From: Litorimonas sp.
GTDB lineage: Bacteria > Pseudomonadota > Alphaproteobacteria > Caulobacterales > Maricaulaceae
Direction of reading: 5' to 3'
DNA: 64,000 nt
Assembly: GCA_029936425.1 (NCBI GenBank)
Contig: JAPYSU010000009.1
Location: 1-64,000 of the forward strand
Shown: positions 1-8,461 of the stretch, piece by piece
Layout of the letters: each line of letters begins with the position of its first letter
How positions within the stretch are numbered: the first letter of the stretch is position 1
Translations under genes and position numbers: made by a program
The notes under the pieces: generated by a model
Told to the model about the DNA's origin: nothing
Seen by the model: the letters and a program-made list of their open reading frames with translations, nothing else
Database searches by the model: none

Positions 1-2
1 CG

Positions 3-1499
3 TCCACTCATATGCCGAAATTTAACTCCATCTCGATTTCCGGATATCACATGCAAGAGGCCGGCGCGTCCGCCGATATTGAGCTAGGCTATACGCTTGC
101 GGATGGTTTGGAATATGTCCGTACAGGCCTCAACGCCGGGATGAAAATTGACCGCTTTGCCCCGCGTTTGTCTTTCTTCTGGGCAATAGGCATGAATTAT
201 TTCATGGAGGTCGCAAAGATGCGGGCGGCGCGCCTCTTATGGGCACAGCTCATCAGTCCGTTCCAACCTAAAAATCCGAAATCGACTATGCTCCGCACCC
301 ATTGCCAGACCTCGGGCTGGTCTTTGACGGCGCAAGACGTATTCAACAATGTCGGGCGCACCGCCATTGAGGCCATGGCCGCAGTGGACGGAGGAACGCA
401 AAGCCTTCATACAAATTCTCTGGATGAGGCTCTGGCCTTACCGACAGACTTCTCGGCCCGCATCGCCCGAAACACTCAAATATTCCTTCAGACCGAAGGC
501 GGACATACGCGCCAAATCGATCCCTGGGGCGGGAGTCATTATGTTGAAAAACTAACGCATGATCTCGCGCAAAAAGCCTTGGGTCATATCCGGGAAGTTG
601 AAGAGCTGGGCGGCATGGCCGCGGCTATCGAAGCCGGCATCCCCAAGCTCCGGATTGAAGAATCCGCCGCGCGAACTCAGGCCCGAATTGACAGCGGCGC
701 GCAAACAGTTGTCGGCGTAAATAAATATCTCTCTGATGAAAAAGACGACATTCCGATTCTGAAAGTCGATAATGATACCGTCCGCAAAGGCCAAATAGCC
801 CGTCTTAACAAATTAAAAGCGGAGCGCGATACAGAGGCCACTATGGAAGCACTCGACGCCCTCACACGCGCGGCAGATAGCGGGGAAGGCAATCTGCTAG
901 AGCTGGCTATCGACGCGGCGCGAAAAAAGGCCACAGTCGGAGAAATGTCGTCTGCGCTGGAGAAAGTTTATGGCCGCTTTGACGCAAAACCGGCTGGCGT
1001 CACCGGCGTCTACTCTTCTTCTTTTGATGAAAATAATCCAGCCTTCAAAGACGCCAAGTCCAGGATCGACGCCTTTACGGAGCTTGAAGGCCGGAAGCCA
1101 AAAATCCTGATCGCCAAAATGGGGCAGGACGGGCATGACCGCGGCCAGAAAGTTGTCGCCACGGCATTTTCCGATATGGGCTTTGAGGTTGTTATTGGCC
1201 CTCTCTTTCAAACGCCCGAGGAAGCAGCCGAGCTTGGCATTAAATCCGATGTCGATGTCATTGCGGCCAGCTCCTTAGCGGCGGGGCACCTAAGTCTTGT
1301 TCCAAAGCTCCGTGACGCGCTCAGCGCTCAAAACCGCAAGGACATTATGATAATTGTCGGCGGCGTCATCCCGCCCGAAGATGTCGAAACGTTAAAAGAG
1401 ATGGGCGCGAAGGCTGTCTTTCCTCCGGGGACAAATATCCCTGAGGCCATTCTCGAAGTGTTGGAGGTTGTGAACAGACGCGTGAGTCAGGGAAGCTAA
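3..1499 (+). CDS. scpA: Methylmalonyl-CoA mutase, C-terminal part (5' end outside window)
   Basis: Interconverts methylmalonyl-CoA and succinyl-CoA with adenosylcobalamin, feeding propionyl-CoA carbon into the TCA cycle. The frame is open to the window edge, and the residues before the first ATG (STHMPKFNSISISGYH) match the middle of the family, so the gene begins upstream. Visible are the barrel segments KNPKSTMLRTHCQTSGWSL and GGTQSLHTNSLDEALALPT. The B12-binding domain follows in about the last 130 residues, with the cobalt-ligand motif DGHDRG (DxHxxG), then ASSLAAGH and GGVIPPED. Length and motifs fit the large catalytic subunit. The neighbour downstream is convergent, so no operon partner is visible on this side. 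Confidence 0.96.
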   Translation, partial: STHMPKFNSISISGYHMQEAGASADIELGYTLADGLEYVRTGLNAGMKIDRFAPRLSFFWAIGMNYFMEVAKMRAARLLWAQLISPFQPKNPKSTMLRTHCQTSGWSLTAQDVFNNVGRTAIEAMAAVDGGTQSLHTNSLDEALALPTDFSARIARNTQIFLQTEGGHTRQIDPWGGSHYVEKLTHDLAQKALGHIREVEELGGMAAAIEAGIPKLRIEESAARTQARIDSGAQTVVGVNKYLSDEKDDIPILKVDNDTVRKGQIARLNKLKAERDTEATMEALDALTRAADSGEGNLLELAIDAARKKATVGEMSSALEKVYGRFDAKPAGVTGVYSSSFDENNPAFKDAKSRIDAFTELEGRKPKILIAKMGQDGHDRGQKVVATAFSDMGFEVVIGPLFQTPEEAAELGIKSDVDVIAASSLAAGHLSLVPKLRDALSAQNRKDIMIIVGGVIPPEDVETLKEMGAKAVFPPGTNIPEAILEVLEVVNRRVSQGS

Positions 1500-1528
1500 A
1501 CCCAAGAGGACATTGGTGCCCTTCGTAT

Positions 1529-2014
1529 TTATTGCGAGCCTGAAACCGCCTCTTCTGAAATGGCGTTCAGAGTCATGTCGATTTTCTGGATCCGTTTCTC
1601 CTGATCCGTCAAGTCATATTGAGCGGCCAGAGCCTTTATATCGGTGCGGCGCAAACCAATTTCCCCTCGTCCGTTTTCAAAAATCAATATTTTCATTGGC
1701 AACTCCACCCCCATCTCGCGATTTGCCACCATTAACGGGGTGCCGGATTTCGGATTACCGAAAATAAAAAGTTTTGACTGACCTATATCCATCCCAACTG
1801 ACTCTGCTCCTTCACCGTGATCGACAACGGTAAACAGTTTTAAGTCTCGCTTTTGTAAGGCTTGGCGAAGATTTTCTTCTACAGTTTCGAATGACATATT
1901 TTCTGTCATGGTGACCGCTGAAACAGATGTTGCCTTCGTCTGATATTTTCCATCAGACGGTGAGCAAGCCGAAACCAACGTGGTAAGGCAGAGTGTTGTA
2001 AACAGGTTTTTCAT
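1529..2014 (-). CDS. DUF302 family lipoprotein
   Basis: A 161-residue exported protein. The N-terminus is a lipoprotein signal with lipobox LVSAC (Cys17). The rest matches DUF302: a SFETVEENLRQAL helix, the FTVVDHGEGAESVGMDI strand region, the conserved LFIFGNPKSGTPLM segment, then ELPMKILIFENGRGEI. The function of DUF302 is not established; proteins with this fold are often exported. It is transcribed away from the TonB receptor terminator and ends 29 bp from the convergent mutase gene, so it appears monocistronic. The start is the first ATG, preceded by GGAGGATTT. Confidence 0.85.
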   Translation of the reverse strand: MKNLFTTLCLTTLVSACSPSDGKYQTKATSVSAVTMTENMSFETVEENLRQALQKRDLKLFTVVDHGEGAESVGMDIGQSKLFIFGNPKSGTPLMVANREMGVELPMKILIFENGRGEIGLRRTDIKALAAQYDLTDQEKRIQKIDMTLNAISEEAVSGSQ

Positions 2015-2071
2015 AAATCCTCCGAGTAGATCGCATCAGATTTACCCTCTTCACTTTGTTCTGTTCCCAAC

Positions 2072-2093
2072 AAAAAACCCCGCCAAGGCGGGG
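2072..2093 (-). terminator. Rho-independent terminator after the TonB receptor gene
   Basis: Perfect 7-bp inverted repeat CCCCGCC/GGCGGGG with a tiny loop; read on the minus strand it is followed by a T run (2072-2077). It lies 27 bp beyond the stop of the TonB-dependent receptor. Confidence 0.85.
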
Positions 2094-2119
2094 CTTAATT
2101 TTAGTGTCTTTGGAAGTGA

Positions 2120-4453
2120 CTAACCGCGAATGGTTAGCTCAAGTCCAATAACCCGACCTTTTTTGAGCGGGCTGAGCGTCCCGACTGCTGGGAAACGATC
2201 ATAAGGACGGTTCAAACCGTTTGCGAGGTTTTGGGACCCCGGAATGAGCGCGCTAAGATTACCGCCAAAGGGAAGCTGTGTATCGTTACCGGCCTGGACT
2301 TCATCCAAGAGGTTTTGACCGTATAGTGAAAGCGATACGCCTTGGACGGGAGTATCCCATGTGAGGTTCGCATCCAGAATGTCTGCGGCCTGAATATAGC
2401 CGAAGTTTGTGTCTGTATAAGCGAACTCGTCACGGCGTTGGAAATTCACACGGGTTGTGAGCGCGCCTGATGCGCCCAAATCCAAGTCATGAATGACGCC
2501 TGCTCCGAAAGTAATGGGCGAGACACGCGGAATATCTAATGCTAAATCAGCCTCATCGACTACGCCGTCACCCGAAATATCGAACAGGACAGAGTCATAA
2601 TCCCCGTCGAGCAAGCCGATATTACCTGTAAACAGAATGTTATCCGTCGCCTTTAAGCGGCCTTCAACTTCAAGGCCTTTTACAGTCGCGTCGGCTGTAT
2701 TGATGATTGTCTGAAGAATACCTGAAACTGGATCCGAGAGGTTCAATTCCCGCTGCATATCCGAGATATCGGTTAAGAACACAGACGCATTAATTTGAGC
2801 CCGCCGGTCGGCAAAGTCTATTTTTGTGCCCAATTCATAAGAATCAACCTGCTCTTCATCTGTTGCCCGGTCTGATCCTGGCGGGAAAAGCGCCTCGAAA
2901 GGAGCTGGCGCCGTAATCCGGAAGTTATAACCGCCGGAGCGATACCCGCGGGTCCAATTTCCGAAGAACTGAGAATTGTCATTTGGCGTGTATTGGAAAC
3001 CCACTTTAGGAGACCAGTTGGTCCATTTGTCGCTATCCGTAAAACCATTGTTTTGACCAGGGACAAAGGGGTTTGTTCCCGTTACCGGACATGTGCCGCC
3101 AACAACGCTACATTGCGGGCGAGGCTGGATATATGTAATTCCAGCATCTTTCTCTTCTTCTGAATACCGAATTCCCAAAAGAATTTTTAGTTTTTCAGTT
3201 AGGCTATAATCAACCGCGCCAAAAATACCTAATACTGTATGATTTTGAAAACCCCCGCCATAAAAGATAGGCAAAGGTGTAGGAAGGAGGTCGCGTTGAA
3301 GCTCTCGCGTCTCAGTGTAGGCCACATCCTGTTCAAAATAGAAAACGCCCGTTGTCAGATCAATTTTCCCGAAAGTACCGTTATAACGAAGCTCGTTTGA
3401 AATCTGATCTTGCGCGTATTCAGTCGTAGAGTGGAAGAGATTCAGCGGAGTGGAGTCAATATCGCCAATTGTAGAACCTTCTGTGTCCCGATAGCCAAAG
3501 ATGTTTGTGATTTGGCCGTCTCCGAACGCGACATCAATTTCGGTTCTCAAAGTCCCGAAATAGGCTTCGGATTTATAATCGCCTTCTTCATCAATCGCAA
3601 AATCAAATGAGTCCCGTTCATATAAACCCCGGTTTTGGCCTGCGGGGCCTTGGCCATCACTATCGAAATACTCTCCTTTGGCGAGGAAACGAATATTATC
3701 AGACGGTGTAAAATCCAATGCACCACGCAGGATATAAGTTTCCGCTTTGCCGAAATTATTTCCTGTTGCGAGATTTTTGAAATACCCGTCATCATTATTA
3801 TAGTAGGCGGCAATTTTACCGTTGAGTTTGTCTTCAACCAACGGACCAGACACAACGGCCTGCGCGAAAGTATTAATGCCGCCTCGGCCCTCGTCAACTG
3901 GACCTTCAACCGCAAATCGCGCGCTGTACTCGAACTCGTCGGTAGGATTACCTGTGTTGAGCAAAATTGCGCCGCCTGTTGTATTCCGGCCAAAAAGAAT
4001 GCCTTGAGGACCACGCAAGACCTCAACACTGTCTAGGTCGAATACATCGAACACAACGCCGGTATTTGTCCCCAAATAAATGCCATCTACAAAAACACCG
4101 ACAGTCGGATCAATCGACGGAATAGAAGAGTTTACCCCCAGGCCTCGAATAGAGAAGTTTGCGCCGCCTCGGGACGTCCCAATATCATCAAGGGACACGT
4201 TCGGAGCGGAAAAAGTCAAATCTTCAAGTGTCCGAACCTTTAAGGCTTCAAGGGTTTGTCCATTAAAAGCTGTAATAGAAATCGGAACGTCCTGGACGTT
4301 TTCAGCGTCGCTTTTCTTTGTGGCCGTTACGACGATTTCATCTGTAAGAGCATCAATTGCAGACTGGCGCTCTTGCGCATGAACTGCGCTCGTCGCGAGT
4401 AGTGAAGCCGTAATTGCAAGTACACTGGTTGTAAAAACGGAATGTTTGAACAT
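2120..4453 (-). CDS. TonB-dependent outer membrane receptor
   Basis: A 777-residue outer membrane transporter for an unidentified ligand. A signal peptide (to about residue 26, ATSAVHAQ) is followed by a TonB-box-like DEIVVTATK. The plug domain carries DVPISITAFNG, FSIRGLG, VDGIYLG and EVLRGPQGILFGRNTTGGAI (about residues 40-165). A beta-barrel of about 600 residues follows. The family resembles the broad sphingomonad/caulobacter receptor group rather than a defined siderophore receptor. An oddity is the C-terminus, ELTIRG, without the usual terminal aromatic residue. The start has AAGGGGAAATC ahead of the ATG. No substrate-processing gene adjoins it, so the ligand cannot be inferred. Confidence 0.93.
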   Translation of the reverse strand: MFKHSVFTTSVLAITASLLATSAVHAQERQSAIDALTDEIVVTATKKSDAENVQDVPISITAFNGQTLEALKVRTLEDLTFSAPNVSLDDIGTSRGGANFSIRGLGVNSSIPSIDPTVGVFVDGIYLGTNTGVVFDVFDLDSVEVLRGPQGILFGRNTTGGAILLNTGNPTDEFEYSARFAVEGPVDEGRGGINTFAQAVVSGPLVEDKLNGKIAAYYNNDDGYFKNLATGNNFGKAETYILRGALDFTPSDNIRFLAKGEYFDSDGQGPAGQNRGLYERDSFDFAIDEEGDYKSEAYFGTLRTEIDVAFGDGQITNIFGYRDTEGSTIGDIDSTPLNLFHSTTEYAQDQISNELRYNGTFGKIDLTTGVFYFEQDVAYTETRELQRDLLPTPLPIFYGGGFQNHTVLGIFGAVDYSLTEKLKILLGIRYSEEEKDAGITYIQPRPQCSVVGGTCPVTGTNPFVPGQNNGFTDSDKWTNWSPKVGFQYTPNDNSQFFGNWTRGYRSGGYNFRITAPAPFEALFPPGSDRATDEEQVDSYELGTKIDFADRRAQINASVFLTDISDMQRELNLSDPVSGILQTIINTADATVKGLEVEGRLKATDNILFTGNIGLLDGDYDSVLFDISGDGVVDEADLALDIPRVSPITFGAGVIHDLDLGASGALTTRVNFQRRDEFAYTDTNFGYIQAADILDANLTWDTPVQGVSLSLYGQNLLDEVQAGNDTQLPFGGNLSALIPGSQNLANGLNRPYDRFPAVGTLSPLKKGRVIGLELTIRG

Positions 4454-4757
4454 GATTTCCCCTTATGATTTTGTTATAAACTTAGTTAAACTCATTTATT
4501 ATTATCAAGCGATTAAAAAATGAAATGACCGTCTCTTTCTAAAAATTAGTGACAAATTCGCAACGGTTACAGTCAATTATGTTGCCATATAAGCTTAAAA
4601 TTTAGGCGAAATAAACTTTGTGAATTGCCTCCATTCAATTTTATGCGGCCTAATTTAGTTCTCAGTTTAATTTCAATTTCAAATTCTTATCGAAACAGAA
4701 GGTTCAATCTTACAAGAAACTCTCTCTATTTCTGGTACAAAGGATGTTTGAGAAATT
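4454..4757. other. AT-rich intergenic region upstream of the TonB receptor
   Basis: About 300 bp without a supportable gene, clearly more AT-rich than its surroundings. It must hold the promoter of the TonB receptor. On the minus strand a TTGATA at about 4511 is followed at roughly the right distance by AT-rich hexamers, but none matches a -10 box well enough to name. I see no clear regulator operator. Confidence 0.5.
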
Positions 4758-4785
4758 AAAAAAGCCCGCCCTGGGAAGGGCAGGC
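4758..4785 (-). terminator. Rho-independent terminator of the suc-lpd cluster
   Basis: On the minus strand GCCTGCCCT and AGGGCGGGC pair over 9 bp (one T-G wobble) around a TCCC loop and run directly into six Ts. It lies 51 bp downstream of the lpd stop and closes the TCA operon. Confidence 0.88.
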
Positions 4786-4835
4786 TAAAAACACATAATT
4801 CTTATAAAATCCGATTTTCTTGGCAAACCGCCAAA

Positions 4836-6221
4836 TTACATCTGCATCGCCCAGCCCTCGATATCCATAGCGGCCTGACGGACGGCTTCAGATACTGTTG
4901 GGTGAGCATGACAGGTCCGAGCGAGGTCTTCGGAGGCGGCTTTGAATTCCATCGCTACGCAGACTTCGTGGATCATATCGCCGGCCAAGGGACCGATGAT
5001 GTGGGCACCGAGAATTTCATCCGTTTCGGCATGGGCCAGAACCTTGGCAAAGCCGTCTGCTTCGTGATTACAGCGCGCGCGGGAATTGGCCGTAAACGGG
5101 AATTTCCCTTTTTTATATGGAATGCCCGCTTCTTTAAGCTCCTCTTCCGTCTTGCCGACCGTGGCAATTTCCGGATGCGTATATACGACCCCAGGGATAA
5201 CGTCATAATTCACATGCCCGGCTTTGCCTGCAATGAGTTCGGCCACAGCAACAGACTCTTCTTCGGCTTTGTGGGCGAGCATTGGACCTGTTGTACAGTC
5301 GCCAATGGCCCAGACATTTTTGGCTGAGGTTTTGTGACCTTCTGTTTCGACAAATCCGCGCTTGTCCGTTTTGATGTCCAGAGTTTCAAGACCCAGCCCT
5401 TTGGTAAAAGGACGACGCCCGATGGACACGAGCACCACGTCAGCTTCAAAGCTTTTGGCTTTCCCGCCTTCAGAGCTTTCCGTCTCGACTTTCAATCCGG
5501 ATTTGGACTTCGTAACTTTTGTCACTTTGCGGCTCAGCTCGAACTTCATCTTCTGTTTCTTGAAAGTCCGCAGAGCTTGTTTCTGTAACTCACTATCAGA
5601 GCCGGGCATAATAACATCCAGAAACTCAATGACGGTCACTTCTGCGCCAAGGCGGCGCCAGACGGAGCCAAGTTCGAGACCGATAACGCCGCCGCCAATA
5701 ACGATCATTTTCTTGGGCGTTTCTTGTAGATCAAGCGCGCCGGTAGATGAAACAATCTGCTTTTCGTCAATTTCGACATTCGGAAGCGTGGCCACTTCGG
5801 AGCCCGTCGCGATAACGATATGTTTCGTCTCGTAAACTTTGCCGTCAACGTCAACTTTGCCTTCACCCGCGATCTTCCCGAAGCCTGTAATGTGATCGAC
5901 ATTGTTTTTCTTAAAGAGATATTCGATTCCTTGCGTCAGGCCGCCGACAATCTTGTTCTTGGCTTCAATCATGGCCGGCACGTCGGCTTCGACGGTGGCT
6001 TTCATGCCCATGGCCGGGAAGTCTTTTTGCGCGGTCTCATAAAGCGCCGTAGCGTGAAGAAGGGATTTTGACGGAATACAGCCGACATTGAGGCAGGTTC
6101 CGCCGAGGGTTTTACGGCTCTCAACGCAGGCTACTTTCAGACCGAGTTGTCCGGCGCGTATCGCGCAATTATAGCCGCCCGGCCCGCCGCCGATTACAAT
6201 GATATCATACTTGTCTGACAT
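4836..6221 (-). CDS. lpdA: Dihydrolipoyl dehydrogenase (E3 of 2-oxoglutarate dehydrogenase)
   Basis: A 461-residue flavoprotein that reoxidises dihydrolipoyl groups of the acyltransferase and passes electrons to NAD+. It has an FAD-binding GGGPGGYNCAIRAGQLG at residues 11-27, the redox disulfide in GGTCLNVGCIPSK (Cys43 and Cys48), a second dinucleotide motif GGGVIGLELGSVWRRLGAEV, the FAD segment AIGDCT, and the C-terminal HAHPTVSEA with the catalytic His-Glu pair. It is the last gene of the minus-strand suc cluster, separated from sucB by a small membrane-protein gene and a terminator, so it may also have its own promoter. Its terminator is at 4758-4785. Confidence 0.97.
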   Translation of the reverse strand: MSDKYDIIVIGGGPGGYNCAIRAGQLGLKVACVESRKTLGGTCLNVGCIPSKSLLHATALYETAQKDFPAMGMKATVEADVPAMIEAKNKIVGGLTQGIEYLFKKNNVDHITGFGKIAGEGKVDVDGKVYETKHIVIATGSEVATLPNVEIDEKQIVSSTGALDLQETPKKMIVIGGGVIGLELGSVWRRLGAEVTVIEFLDVIMPGSDSELQKQALRTFKKQKMKFELSRKVTKVTKSKSGLKVETESSEGGKAKSFEADVVLVSIGRRPFTKGLGLETLDIKTDKRGFVETEGHKTSAKNVWAIGDCTTGPMLAHKAEEESVAVAELIAGKAGHVNYDVIPGVVYTHPEIATVGKTEEELKEAGIPYKKGKFPFTANSRARCNHEADGFAKVLAHAETDEILGAHIIGPLAGDMIHEVCVAMEFKAASEDLARTCHAHPTVSEAVRQAAMDIEGWAMQM

Positions 6222-6287
6222 GGATAACTCCGCACTTAAATCTGGTCTCCGTGACTTAGGGGCGCAAAGCTTTCAGGTCAATCAGAC

Positions 6288-6722
6288 TTAGTGCAATAGA
6301 CCTTTCTGAGCGAGGCTTCTGGAGACAAAATATTGCACGATACCCATAACGGCAACGAAAACCATGATGCCGAGATAGGCCCCGCCTAATATGGCAAAAG
6401 TTCCGCCAGTTATGTCTATGATCAGCGACAGAATTATAAAGACCAGACTAAAAAGAAATGCCTTGGCCGCCCAGGCTTTGCGAAGCAAAAACAACACGGC
6501 CCCGATCACACCCGGCCACACAGCTAAAGCGAATACAGCTGTATAATAGGCGGGCGCTTCCATCAGGAAGGCAATCTGCTCTTCCGTATAGCCTTGCGCG
6601 GCATAGCTTTCAGGATCTGCCATAACGCTCGTCAAATAATTCATAGCCCCCATTAGGTTCCAAAGCAGAAATACGACGCCCAATATCCAAAACCAAATCG
6701 GTGTTTTTGAAGTCTTATTCAT
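6288..6722 (-). CDS. Small four-helix membrane protein, uncharacterised
   Basis: A 144-residue inner membrane protein. It begins KTPIWFWILGVVFLLWNLMG, which is typical of a family usually annotated only as hypothetical or, loosely, sugar transporter. Four hydrophobic helices are visible (about residues 10-30, 60-80, 82-103 and 110-132), with an acidic loop ADPESYAAQGYTEEQIAFL between the first two. Nothing indicates a substrate. It lies between lpd and sucB on the same strand but downstream of a sucB terminator, so it is probably expressed separately or with lpd. Confidence 0.75.
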   Translation of the reverse strand: MNKTSKTPIWFWILGVVFLLWNLMGAMNYLTSVMADPESYAAQGYTEEQIAFLMEAPAYYTAVFALAVWPGVIGAVLFLLRKAWAAKAFLFSLVFIILSLIIDITGGTFAILGGAYLGIMVFVAVMGIVQYFVSRSLAQKGLLH

Positions 6723-6791
6723 AATTCCCCCGTTTTTCGAACTTTAAAATACCATAAAATTGAAATTTGAACAATTACGGAAAGACTCACT

Positions 6792-6814
6792 AAAAAAGGC
6801 CGCCAAAGGCGACC
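6792..6814 (-). terminator. Rho-independent terminator after sucB
   Basis: On the minus strand GGTCGCC pairs with GGCGGCC (one wobble) around a TTT loop and is followed by six Ts. It is 10 bp past the sucB stop and would partly uncouple lpd from the suc genes. Confidence 0.85.
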
Positions 6815-6824
6815 TTTTCGAAAA

Positions 6825-8432
6825 TTATAAATCCAGAAGCAGTCGTTCCGGGTCTTCCAGACATTCTTTCACCCGCACGAGGAAGGTGACCGCTTCTTTG
6901 CCGTCAACAATACGGTGGTCATAGGACAGCGCCAGATACATCATGGGGCGGATAACAATCTGGTCATCTACCACAACAGGGCGTTTTTCAATCTTGTGCA
7001 TGCCAAGTATGCCGGACTGCGGCGGGTTGAGAATCGGGGAGCTCATCAGAGAGCCGTAAACGCCGCCATTTGAAATCGTAAACGTACCGCCGGACATATC
7101 ATCCATGGAGAGTTGACCGTCGCGAGCTTTTTCGCCCAATTTACCGATGGCTTTCTCAATTCCACCCAGCGACAGCTCATCGCAATCGCGCAAAACGGGC
7201 ACAACAAGGCCTTTATCCGTGCCGACAGCAATCGAGATATCATAATAGTTTTTGTAAATGATATCTGTGCCATCAATTTCCGCATTGACGCTCGGGACGT
7301 CTTTAAGCGCCTGAACGCAGGCTTTGACGAAGAAGCTCATAAAGCCGAGCTTGATGCCGTGTTTCTTCAAGAAGAGCTCTTTATAATCGGAGCGCATAGC
7401 CATGATCTGGGTCATATCCGCTTCGTTATAGGTGGTGAGCATGGCCGCCGTGTTCTGCGCGTCTTTCAAACGGCGGGCAATTGTCTGGCGGAGGCGCGAC
7501 ATGCGAACGCGTTCCTCGCGCTCACCGACTTCACGAGGAGCAGACGGCGTCTTTGGCGCCGCATCCGATTTTTCAGAGGAAGACTTTTTCGCCGGCGGAT
7601 TCTCCTTGGCCTTGAGCGCATCCGCTTTGGTAATGCGTCCGTCTTTGCCTGTGCCCTCAACGTCACCGGCGTCAATTCCGCTCTCTTTAAGGATGCGGGC
7701 TGCGGATGGCATGGCAACGGCGTCTGATGATCCAGAGTCTTTGTTCACAGACGGCGTTCCGCCAACCGCGCCCCCTTCATCCCCCTTGGAGGGCGCGTCA
7801 GGCGTGCCTTTGGCAGGCGCAGAATTGCTCTCGCCAAGGCGAGCAATCGTCTGGCCGACTTTTGCCGTATCGCCTTCGGCGACCAAATGCTCGACAATAA
7901 CGCCGGAGCGCGGCGCGACGAGTTCCTGAGCAGCCTTATCCGTTTCCAGCTCTACAATAGGTTCGTCTTTTTCAACAGTGTCGCCCACCTGTTTCATCCA
8001 GGACGCGATGGTCACTTCCGAAACGGATTCGCCCACATTCGGCACATCAATATCCAGAGCTGGACCAGAATCACTGGCGTCATCAGAAGACGGCGCTTCG
8101 GTTTGCGATTTCGTTTCCGCATCACCCTTTTCGGCCTCATCCGACGTGTCTGCTTTTTTCTTATCTTCTCTTTTGGATGTCTCTTTCTTCGCGCCCTTAC
8201 CGGAACCAAGCTTGGCAATCACTTTGCCAATTTCAGCGACATCCCCTTCCGCCACCAGAATTTCTTCCAGCACGCCGTCTTCGGGTGACACCAATTCCTG
8301 AGAGGCCTTGTCCGTTTCCAGCTCTACAATAGCTTCGTCTTTCTTGACGCTGTCCCCGGCTTTTTTCATCCAGCTCGCAATTGTGACTTCCGAAACACTT
8401 TCGCCGACATTTGGAATTTTAATATCTGTCAT
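6825..8432 (-). CDS. sucB: Dihydrolipoyllysine succinyltransferase (E2) with two lipoyl domains
   Basis: The core E2 of the 2-oxoglutarate dehydrogenase complex, transferring the succinyl group to CoA. At 535 residues it is longer than the usual form of about 400 because two lipoyl domains are present. Residues 1-77 and about 126-200 both start (I/V)PNVGESVSEVTIASWMK and both have a lipoylation site ETDKA (Lys42 and Lys166), joined by a charged Ser/Glu/Lys linker. A peripheral-subunit-binding domain (AMPSAARILKESGI, about 240-275) and the catalytic domain follow, with the active-site SYDHRIVDGKEAV (His506). It is 29 bp downstream of sucA, in the same transcript. Confidence 0.97.
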   Translation of the reverse strand: MTDIKIPNVGESVSEVTIASWMKKAGDSVKKDEAIVELETDKASQELVSPEDGVLEEILVAEGDVAEIGKVIAKLGSGKGAKKETSKREDKKKADTSDEAEKGDAETKSQTEAPSSDDASDSGPALDIDVPNVGESVSEVTIASWMKQVGDTVEKDEPIVELETDKAAQELVAPRSGVIVEHLVAEGDTAKVGQTIARLGESNSAPAKGTPDAPSKGDEGGAVGGTPSVNKDSGSSDAVAMPSAARILKESGIDAGDVEGTGKDGRITKADALKAKENPPAKKSSSEKSDAAPKTPSAPREVGEREERVRMSRLRQTIARRLKDAQNTAAMLTTYNEADMTQIMAMRSDYKELFLKKHGIKLGFMSFFVKACVQALKDVPSVNAEIDGTDIIYKNYYDISIAVGTDKGLVVPVLRDCDELSLGGIEKAIGKLGEKARDGQLSMDDMSGGTFTISNGGVYGSLMSSPILNPPQSGILGMHKIEKRPVVVDDQIVIRPMMYLALSYDHRIVDGKEAVTFLVRVKECLEDPERLLLDL

Positions 8433-8461
8433 AATTTTCGTCTTACCTTTTAAGGAGCCGC

